Assembly (NCBI GenBank): GCA_020050965.1
Contig: JAGVJV010000081.1
Coordinates: 1 to 5,993 of the forward strand
Length of the DNA: 5,993 bases
Direction of reading: 5' to 3'
DNA from: Parachlamydiales bacterium
GTDB taxonomy: Bacteria; Chlamydiota; Chlamydiia; Chlamydiales; Rhabdochlamydiaceae
Under the pieces are notes generated by a model, which saw nothing but the letters and a program-made list of their open reading frames with translations, did not search any database and was not told where the DNA came from. Position numbers and translations under genes: made by a program. This document shows, in pieces, positions 1-4,810 of the stretch (its first letter is position 1; each line of letters begins with the position of its first letter).

Positions 1-72
1 AAACCAAGAAGAAGAAGGCCCTTTGGGCGTGCAGCCGATAAGGAGGATGAATACAACTAAAAATATTCTCAT
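1..72 (-). CDS. Putative lipoprotein, N-terminal fragment (runs off left edge)
   Basis: The frame opens with ATG at 72-70 and stays open for 24 codons to the window edge. It begins MRIFLVVFILLIGC and continues TPKGPSSSWF. This is a textbook bacterial lipoprotein signal: one basic residue, a short hydrophobic core, then the lipobox L-I-G-C with Cys14 as the expected lipidated residue, followed by a polar Pro/Ser-rich linker. Export by Sec, cleavage by signal peptidase II and membrane anchoring are inferred from that motif. Its ATG overlaps the TGA stop of the Mrp gene as ATGA (72-69), and a GAAGAG tract lies 8 bases upstream, so translational coupling with the Mrp gene is likely. The mature domain is outside the window, so no function can be given. 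The fragment is short; confidence rests on the signal peptide plus the overlap. Confidence 0.72.
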   Translation of the reverse strand, partial: MRIFLVVFILLIGCTPKGPSSSWF

Positions 73-1100
73 AGTGCTAGCTCTTCAAGTAGAGTAATAG
101 GGTAAATTCCCCGGCTACAACCTGAAGAAAAACTTACCTTAATAGCATACCGTCCAACTAGAGAAAACTCAAGAAGAGAGACATTTTCGTCACATTTTTT
201 TTGTAATTTACAGCGAGCGCAAGGGCATCTTTTTTGAAGCTCATGCAGAGAGACTTTGCCCTTATCTATCATTAGAGCATTACCTGCCCCCCTCACCTCG
301 ATAGAAGGTGAGACAATTTCTTTTTCTAAAACTTTTGTGGCGATTGATTGAAAAGCCTCTATAGAAGCCCCGCCTTTTTCAAACAAAGACTCACCTAAAT
401 CTCCCGCGGCTGAAATTGCTGGATCAATCGGAATCTGCCCGAGCAGGTCTATCCCAAATTCGTTAGCTAGCAGAGCTCCGCCACCCGATCCAAATGGAGT
501 AAACTTTTCGCCTGCTTGCATGAAATAGCTCATATTTTCAATGACTCCCAGGACCGGAATCTTCATTTTGAGGAAAAGTTGAAGTGCTTTGCGGACATCA
601 ATAATTGAGACTATTTGGGGAGTCGTCACCATCACAGCTGCACTAATTTTCCCCTTTTGCATCAGAGTGAGTTGAATATCGCCAGTGCCCGGAGGAAAAT
701 CGACAATCAGAAAATCGAGCTCGCCCCACTGTACCGTCTCCAAAAATTGAGCGATGATCTGATTGGCAATCGGAGCTCTGACAATCGAGGCTTGCCGATT
801 AAAGTGGGCAACCGAAATAAAGGAAATTCCAAGAGAGAGACCTGGCATCAGTTTGCTAGGATCCTCAAGATTCTCAACAGGTTCCATCCCCTTTGGCAGC
901 ATCTGCTCTAAGGAGGGCCCATAGACATCTGCATCGAGGAGCCCCACCTTATATCCCCGACCCTTTAGGGCCAAAGCCAGATTGACAGCTACTGAAGATT
1001 TGCCGACGCCCCCCTTGCCAGCCGCGACCGCCAATACCGTTTTGACCGAGCTTAAACTGGAGGTTGATTGAGCGTCCTGTAATACTTTTAATATAGCCAT
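69..1100 (-). CDS. mrp: Mrp/NBP35-family iron-sulfur carrier ATPase with C-terminal DUF971 domain
   Basis: Cytoplasmic P-loop ATPase of the Mrp/ApbC family, which carries and delivers Fe-S clusters to apoproteins. Numbering is from the TTG at 1139, which gives 356 residues. The deviant Walker A GKGGVGKS with signature lysine is at 41-48, LDADVYGPS at 68-76, and the Walker B/PPGTGD region (DFLIVDFPPGTGD) at 142-154. The usual N-terminal DUF59/MIP18 domain is absent. The stretch after ENMSYF (201-206), where Mrp proteins normally carry CxxC, reads MQAGEKFTPFGSGGG with no cysteine. Residues about 278-354 match the DUF971 pattern: CPCARC (305-310), C316, then VGRYAIKVSF and RGIYP. Plant HCF101 has a Mrp-DUF971 arrangement. 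I prefer the ATG at 1100 (343 aa; GGA 7 bases upstream) because neither TTG 1139 nor GTG 1121 has a well-placed ribosome site. A TAAAAT at 1148-1143 could be its -10 box. Family call firm; start uncertain. Confidence 0.93.
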   Translation of the reverse strand: MAILKVLQDAQSTSSLSSVKTVLAVAAGKGGVGKSSVAVNLALALKGRGYKVGLLDADVYGPSLEQMLPKGMEPVENLEDPSKLMPGLSLGISFISVAHFNRQASIVRAPIANQIIAQFLETVQWGELDFLIVDFPPGTGDIQLTLMQKGKISAAVMVTTPQIVSIIDVRKALQLFLKMKIPVLGVIENMSYFMQAGEKFTPFGSGGGALLANEFGIDLLGQIPIDPAISAAGDLGESLFEKGGASIEAFQSIATKVLEKEIVSPSIEVRGAGNALMIDKGKVSLHELQKRCPCARCKLQKKCDENVSLLEFSLVGRYAIKVSFSSGCSRGIYPITLLEELAL

Positions 1101-1187
1101 ATTACGATCCAAACTAGCCACATTCCTCAATAGTTGCAAGACATTTTAAAAAAATACTCTTGAGAAAAAAGTACCGGTAAGAATATG

Positions 1188-1232
1188 ATTGAAGTAATTC
1201 AAATTGAAAGAGGCCAATTGTAATCTCAATTG
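1188..1232. repeat. Cluster of short inverted repeats in the divergent control region
   Basis: ATTGAAG at 1188-1194 is followed by TTCAA (1198-1202) and TTGAA (1204-1208), which together make two overlapping small palindromes. The palindrome CAATTG then occurs twice, at 1215-1220 and 1227-1232, separated by 6 bases. The second copy runs into the proposed -35 box of the basic-protein gene. The cluster lies between two divergently transcribed genes, so operator sites are a reasonable reading. The region is AT-rich and short palindromes can arise by chance, so this is an observation rather than a proven site. Confidence 0.4.
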
Positions 1233-1257
1233 ACATCTTTCACAAGTTTCATAACTT
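1230..1257 (+). promoter_or_regulatory. Candidate promoter for the 162-residue basic protein
   Basis: A perfect -35 hexamer TTGACA lies at 1230-1235. The best -10 candidate at a 16-base spacing is TAACTT (1252-1257), which matches only three of six consensus positions. Transcription would begin near 1264 and give a leader of about 53 bases containing the hairpin at 1273-1292. The -35 is convincing and the -10 is weak. Confidence 0.42.
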
Positions 1258-1272
1258 TTAACATTAACACGG

Positions 1273-1292
1273 CTTCAATTCTTACATTGAAG
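1273..1292 (+). repeat. Perfect 7-bp inverted repeat in the leader of the basic-protein gene
   Basis: CTTCAAT (1273-1279) and ATTGAAG (1286-1292) are exact reverse complements with 6 bases between them. In RNA they would form a 7-bp hairpin ending 12 bases before the AAAGGA ribosome site at 1305-1310. The same ATTGAAG word occurs at 1188-1194, on the other side of the proposed promoter. The element could be a DNA operator half of a paired site or an RNA hairpin tuning translation. There is no U-run behind it, so it is not a terminator. Confidence 0.5.
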
Positions 1293-1316
1293 TGGAACCA
1301 AAAGAAAGGAAATAAA

Positions 1317-1805
1317 ATGACAGTTGAACAGAAAGGTAAAAGCCTTAAAGAGCTAGAAGATATTATTGCAAAAGCGATTAAGAAAGTAGGTGGGAACAAA
1401 GAAAATGACCTATGTAAATATTTACCTATGGATTCAGGTGGATATATGCACCATTTTACTCTCCGCAAAATGAAAACAAGAGAACCACAACAACTAGGAA
1501 CTCTCATTGAAAAATTTATTATCAAAACGGACCGTCCATCTTCTGTTGCTCCAAAACGCAGAGCCCCACGCGGATCTCGTAAACGTCGTGATAACCTTTC
1601 CTTCTCCCGTATGCAATTAGATAGAATGCTCCAGATCGCACGCCTTGCTGGAGATAAAGAAGTTATTTCTATGCTCAGCCCGAAAAAATCTTTACCACTT
1701 GTTAAGCGCGAATTAATTTCCTCTATTCGCCATGGCAGAGTTGAGCAAGAACTCTGGAATAGCTATGTGGACTGCATGAACGCTGAAAATCCATCAAACA
1801 ACTAA
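1317..1805 (+). CDS. Conserved-looking small basic protein upstream of the ATP/ADP translocase
   Basis: A 162-residue soluble protein of unknown function. The start is the ATG at 1317, with AAAGGA at 1305-1310 and a 6-base spacer. A longer reading from TTG 1230 would start inside a -35 box and has no ribosome site. Residues 7-24 look helical and charged. Residues 31-52 form a compact segment (DLCKYLPMDSGGYMHHFTLRKMK). Residues 80-91 are a dense basic patch (KRRAPRGSRKRR), and about 95-152 again looks helical with many Arg, Lys and Glu. There is no signal peptide or membrane segment. The basic centre suggests nucleic-acid binding, but I see no named DNA-binding fold. From memory, a small hypothetical gene (CT066) adjoins npt1 (CT065) in Chlamydia trachomatis, and this may be its counterpart; that needs an alignment. 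It has its own promoter candidate and a terminator immediately downstream, so it is probably a single-gene transcript. Confidence 0.85.
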   Translation: MTVEQKGKSLKELEDIIAKAIKKVGGNKENDLCKYLPMDSGGYMHHFTLRKMKTREPQQLGTLIEKFIIKTDRPSSVAPKRRAPRGSRKRRDNLSFSRMQLDRMLQIARLAGDKEVISMLSPKKSLPLVKRELISSIRHGRVEQELWNSYVDCMNAENPSNN

Positions 1806-1831
1806 AAATTAAATTTAGTAAATTTCCGATG

Positions 1832-1860
1832 ATCCCTGCTCTATGGAGCAGGGATTTTCT
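1832..1860 (+). terminator. Rho-independent terminator after the basic-protein gene
   Basis: A perfect 10-bp stem, ATCCCTGCTC (1832-1841) with GAGCAGGGAT (1846-1855), closes a TATG loop and is followed by TTTCT. It begins 27 bases past the stop codon and ends just before the -35 box of the translocase promoter, so it insulates the two genes. Confidence 0.9.
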
Positions 1861-1861
1861 A

Positions 1862-1890
1862 TTGGAATTATTTGTGAAAAAGGGTATAAT
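1862..1890 (+). promoter_or_regulatory. Sigma-70-type (chlamydial sigma-66) promoter of the translocase gene
   Basis: TTGGAA (1862-1867; four of six consensus positions) is separated by exactly 17 bases from a perfect TATAAT (1885-1890). The predicted start is near 1896-1898, giving a leader of about 43 bases before the ATG at 1940. A perfect -10 with ideal spacing suggests strong expression, which fits an energy-parasite transporter. The -35 box abuts the preceding terminator. Confidence 0.78.
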
Positions 1891-1907
1891 TCCCATATGA
1901 ATACCCT
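1881..1907. promoter_or_regulatory. Inverted repeat spanning the translocase -10 box and start point (possible operator)
   Basis: AGGGTAT (1881-1887) and ATACCCT (1901-1907) are exact reverse complements separated by 13 bases. The left arm shares TAT with the -10 box and the right arm falls just past the predicted transcription start. A protein bound across both arms would block RNA polymerase. The site is defined by symmetry and position only; no regulator is identified. Confidence 0.45.
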
Positions 1908-1939
1908 AGAGTATTAAACAACAGACAAAGGAAAAATCT

Positions 1940-3496
1940 ATGTCGCAAACCACAACACCAACGTTTGGGAAATGGCGTTCGATATTTTGGCCAGTCCATA
2001 CATTCGAACTAAAGAAGTTCGTTCCCATGCTTTTATTGATGTTCTTCATCAACTTCAACTACACCATTTTACGCGATTCAAAAGACGCACTCGTCGTAAC
2101 AGCTCCAGGATCTGGTGCTGAAGCGCTCGTCTTCTTGAAATTCTGGGGAGTACTCCCAGTCGCGATCTTGTTCATGCTAATTTACGCAAAATTGAGCAAT
2201 ATCCTAAGCAAGACGAAACTTTTCTATACAACCATCACCTCATTCCTCGTCTTCTTCGTCCTTTTTGCCCTAGTCCTCTACCCAGCACGCGACATGCTTC
2301 ACCCACATGAGCTGGCTGATAAAATGCAAGCATCGCTTCCTGCAGGCTTAAGTGGACTTGTAGCGATTTTTCGTAACTGGACCTTCAGCCTGTTCTATAT
2401 TATGTCAGAGCTGTGGGGAAGTATGGCCCTATCTCTGATGTTCTGGGGATTTGCCAACGATACAACTCGAGTTTCCGAATCCAAGCGCTTCTATGCGATG
2501 TTCGGTATCGGCGCTAACTTAGCGATGCTCCCTTCAGGAGAACTCATTAAATACTTCGCTCAAGTAGGAAGGACTGCTCCAGTAGGAATCGATGGATTCT
2601 CTCTGACGCTAAATTCCCTCACTCTACTCGTCGTAGGCGCAGGATTGGCGACAATGGCCGTTTATTGGTGGGTCAATCGCTATGTGATGACTGATACACG
2701 CTTCTACGATGCCGCTGACGTTAAGAAGAGCAAAGAGAAGCCGAAAATGCCTCTCAAAGAAAGCTTTGCTTACTTGATGAAATCCAAATATCTCCTTTGC
2801 TTGACCGTCCTGGTTGTCGGCTACGGAGTCTGCATTAACCTCGTTGAAGTTATTTGGAAAAGCCAATTAAAACTCCAATACCCAAACCCAACCGATTACG
2901 TCGCCTTCATGGGATCGTTCTCCCAAATCACAGCGGTCATCACCGTTCTGATGATGCTCTTTGTGGGTGGTAACGTGATCCGCAGATTTGGATGGGGTAA
3001 AGCTGCCTTAACGACACCTGTCGTCCTTCTTCTGACAGGGGTAGCCTTCTTTGCTTTCGTTATCTTTAGAGAGCAACTAGGTGGAATGATTGCAGCAATT
3101 GGCACAACGCCGCTCATGCTTGCAGTGGTCTTTGGAACAGCCCAAAACATCGCATCTAAATCAACCAAGTACTCGCTCTTCGATCCGACCAAAGAGATGG
3201 CCTACATCCCTCTGGATCAAGAATCGAAAGTTAAAGGTAAAGCTGCGATTGACGTAGTCGGTGCCCGCTTTGGGAAAGCTGGCGGTGCTCTGATCAACCA
3301 AGGGATGATTGCGATTGCTGGATCAGCAGCGCTCATCGCCCCTTACACTGCAATCATCATGATCGCTATCTTAAGCGGCTGGATTGCAGCGACACGATCG
3401 CTCAACAAGCAGTTCGTGGCACTCACAGCCCAAAGAGAGGCCGAGGTCAAAACCCCAGCCCCTGCACAAGCTGTGCCTGTCGAAGCAAAATCTTAA
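1940..3496 (+). CDS. npt1: ATP/ADP translocase, nucleotide transporter (NTT/TLC) family
   Basis: A 518-residue inner-membrane antiporter that takes up host ATP in exchange for ADP (and presumably phosphate), close to the roughly 500-530 residues usual for the family. The start is the ATG at 1940, with AAAGGA at 1927-1932 and a 7-base spacer. Family signatures: ILRDSKDALVVTAPGSGAEA (43-60 and on) with Lys48; SELWGS (156-161) with Glu157; NLVEVIWKSQL (300-310) with Glu303; and KYSLFDPTKEMAYIPL (410-425) followed by KGKAAIDVVGARFGKAGG. Lys48, Glu157 and Glu303 sit where charged residues needed for transport occur in plant plastid NTT1. About eleven to twelve hydrophobic spans are visible (first at about 27-43). 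The tail from about 500 is Pro/Ala/Glu-rich. Environmental chlamydiae carry several NTT paralogs with other substrates (UTP, NAD, other nucleotides). The neighbour gene argues for the ATP/ADP type, but the paralog cannot be settled by eye. Own promoter and terminator; monocistronic. Confidence 0.95.
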   Translation: MSQTTTPTFGKWRSIFWPVHTFELKKFVPMLLLMFFINFNYTILRDSKDALVVTAPGSGAEALVFLKFWGVLPVAILFMLIYAKLSNILSKTKLFYTTITSFLVFFVLFALVLYPARDMLHPHELADKMQASLPAGLSGLVAIFRNWTFSLFYIMSELWGSMALSLMFWGFANDTTRVSESKRFYAMFGIGANLAMLPSGELIKYFAQVGRTAPVGIDGFSLTLNSLTLLVVGAGLATMAVYWWVNRYVMTDTRFYDAADVKKSKEKPKMPLKESFAYLMKSKYLLCLTVLVVGYGVCINLVEVIWKSQLKLQYPNPTDYVAFMGSFSQITAVITVLMMLFVGGNVIRRFGWGKAALTTPVVLLLTGVAFFAFVIFREQLGGMIAAIGTTPLMLAVVFGTAQNIASKSTKYSLFDPTKEMAYIPLDQESKVKGKAAIDVVGARFGKAGGALINQGMIAIAGSAALIAPYTAIIMIAILSGWIAATRSLNKQFVALTAQREAEVKTPAPAQAVPVEAKS

Positions 3497-3509
3497 AAAT
3501 TTAAGATTT
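3488..3509 (+). repeat. AT-rich inverted repeat over the translocase stop codon
   Basis: AAATCTTAAA (3488-3497) and TTTAAGATTT (3500-3509) are exact reverse complements two bases apart, with the TAA stop (3494-3496) in the left arm. As RNA it would form a weak hairpin of about 8 bp just before the GC-rich terminator. It could protect the transcript end or be chance symmetry in AT-rich sequence. Confidence 0.4.
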
Positions 3510-3524
3510 AGAGCCAAAAGCAAT

Positions 3525-3556
3525 AGACCGGATAGAAATATCCGGTCTTTTTATTT
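3525..3556 (+). terminator. Rho-independent terminator between convergent genes
   Basis: A 9-bp stem, AGACCGGAT (3525-3533) with ATCCGGTCT (3540-3548), encloses AGAAAT and is followed by TTTTATTT. It serves the translocase gene. The U-tract overlaps the stop codon (3553-3551) of the convergent J-domain gene, so the same hairpin lies directly after that gene too. In that direction it lacks a good U-run, so it may be only partly bidirectional. Confidence 0.88.
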
Positions 3557-4810
3557 CTCTAAAAGTAAACAATATTCCTTAGCTTCAGAAATCTGCCTAA
3601 AAGTGTCTGCGCCTGTAGAGTTTTTGTCGGGGTGGTATTGAATGGCAAGGTTGCGAAAAGTTTCTTTGACAGTCGCAATCGTGGCATTCTCAGGGAGTCC
3701 AAGAACTTTGCGACACCCTTTCCTGCAGAGATCTTTATGAGCCAAACAGGTTTCCTTATCTCTAAGGACATTCTCTGGCGGGGCGCTAAAATACTTGAAG
3801 AGAAAGGGAAGGGCATAGGTGACAGTCAGTGGAAATGCGACCCATTGAGCAAGTCCATGAACTAAAGGATAGGTCGGAATATCTTGCAATGGACGATTTT
3901 TATAAATCGCCCTATAGCAGCCGTTTACTGCTTTTGCACATAGATAGCTCGTTGCAAGCGCAAGTCCATAAGTGATGCTGATCTGAGTGAACGAACGCAG
4001 GCTAAGACCATAATGATAAGCGTTAATTCCGATAAATGTGGCCAAATCAAACAGATGTCCGATGATGGGCAAACTGGCCATGGCCGCCTTTTCATCCTTT
4101 TCTAAATAGCCGAATAAATTGATCCATACCTCAGCCCGAGGCATGAATTGATGGCTGATTGCTGTGAGCATATTTTGGGAAAACCCTAGCCAGCGCCACT
4201 GCAAAAAATCCAAAGTTAGCAGTCCACAAGTGGTCAAAATTTTGGAGAACTTACGATAAGCAGGTTCAAGGGGAGCGGAGAACTGCCCAAGCTCAGCGGA
4301 TTGGAGAGCTCTATCTTGGCTATCCACGAGAAAATCGGCCTTCAGCGCATAGGGATTATGAGTAAAAAACCGGATCGCAGAAGAGCTAAGAGAGGACGCA
4401 GAATTGAGTAACGCCTGCTCAATGAAGGAGATTTTTCTTTTAAGCTTCTCTGTCGCTAGAGTTAATTCCTTGTCGATCTCTTCAGAAGACCACCCAAAAG
4501 AACAGATGTGTTCCAAAATGCGCTGAGCTTGAGCTTGTTTTTTCTCATCCCAGAAAAAGCCTTTAAAATAAGCATCCTTATGGCTGTAGAGAAAATCAGT
4601 TTGAGTTTGCTGCTGAAGGAGATCATCCCAATTCGCATACAAAGCCCATATTTCTGCTTTGCGGATGAGGTGTTCTGAAAGTTGGATGGTCATATATTTC
4701 GTAAAAAAGATAGAAGAACGCTCCTTTTTTGAGAAGTTTTCTTGTTGAAGAAATTTGAAAAAATCCCGTATCGTCTTCCCAATCTTTTGGAGGTCAAATG
4801 GTTCGGTCAA
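3551..4810 (-). CDS. Membrane protein with C-terminal J domain (DnaJ-like co-chaperone)
   Basis: A 419-residue protein whose last 54 residues are a J domain: CRKVLGLPENAT (366-377), helix II to AIQYHPDKN with the HPD motif at 393-395, and helix III (TFRQISEAKEYC). It stops there, so helix IV is missing. The J domain should stimulate an Hsp70 (DnaK). The Gly/Phe linker, zinc-finger and client-binding domains of true DnaJ are absent. Hydrophobic spans lie at about 191-211, 247-265, 274-293 and 317-341, placing the J domain just after the last one, preceded by C355, C362 and C366. The N-terminal 190 residues are helical, rich in Lys, Gln and Glu, and match no family I know. The start is uncertain: TTG at 4810 follows a TGA and has no ribosome site. 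The next start is ATG at 4693 (residue 40), also without a good site, and residues 1-39 read like protein. Convergent with the translocase and divergent from the unknown right-hand gene. Confidence 0.8.
   Translation of the reverse strand: MTEPFDLQKIGKTIRDFFKFLQQENFSKKERSSIFFTKYMTIQLSEHLIRKAEIWALYANWDDLLQQQTQTDFLYSHKDAYFKGFFWDEKKQAQAQRILEHICSFGWSSEEIDKELTLATEKLKRKISFIEQALLNSASSLSSSAIRFFTHNPYALKADFLVDSQDRALQSAELGQFSAPLEPAYRKFSKILTTCGLLTLDFLQWRWLGFSQNMLTAISHQFMPRAEVWINLFGYLEKDEKAAMASLPIIGHLFDLATFIGINAYHYGLSLRSFTQISITYGLALATSYLCAKAVNGCYRAIYKNRPLQDIPTYPLVHGLAQWVAFPLTVTYALPFLFKYFSAPPENVLRDKETCLAHKDLCRKGCRKVLGLPENATIATVKETFRNLAIQYHPDKNSTGADTFRQISEAKEYCLLLEK
4745..4774 (+). promoter_or_regulatory. 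Weak candidate promoter for the right-hand unknown gene
   Basis: TTGAAG (4745-4750) and TATCGT (4769-4774) are 18 bases apart, and each matches four of six consensus positions. Transcription would start near 4781, leaving a very short leader before the GGAGG site at 4789-4793. It lies inside the 5' end of the divergent J-domain gene if that gene starts at 4810. Confidence 0.3.

Noticed and set aside
1..60. Possible tail of a plus-strand gene ending at the TAA at 58-60 (basic residues, then DKEDEYN)
   Set aside because: The opposite strand offers a clear lipoprotein signal peptide starting at the overlapping ATGA, with better contextual support; the plus-strand tail has no independent evidence.
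615..911. 98-codon plus-strand frame opposite the Mrp gene
   Set aside because: Entirely antisense to conserved Mrp motifs; no family resemblance.
1230..1316. 29-residue N-terminal extension of the basic protein from TTG 1230
   Set aside because: The TTG is part of a TTGACA -35 box, has no ribosome site, and the extension covers the inverted repeat; ATG 1317 has AAAGGA at ideal spacing.
1140..1316. Possible small RNA or tRNA in the divergent intergenic region
   Set aside because: No cloverleaf, no terminator-type hairpin with U-run and no conserved RNA motif was seen; the repeats look regulatory.
1226..1525. 99-codon minus-strand frame opposite the basic-protein gene
   Set aside because: Shadow frame: mostly antisense to a well-supported gene, with no ribosome site or recognisable domain.
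2624..3192. Two minus-strand frames (2624-2866 and 2896-3192) opposite the translocase
   Set aside because: Antisense shadows of a strongly conserved membrane protein; amino-acid content reflects complementary codons.
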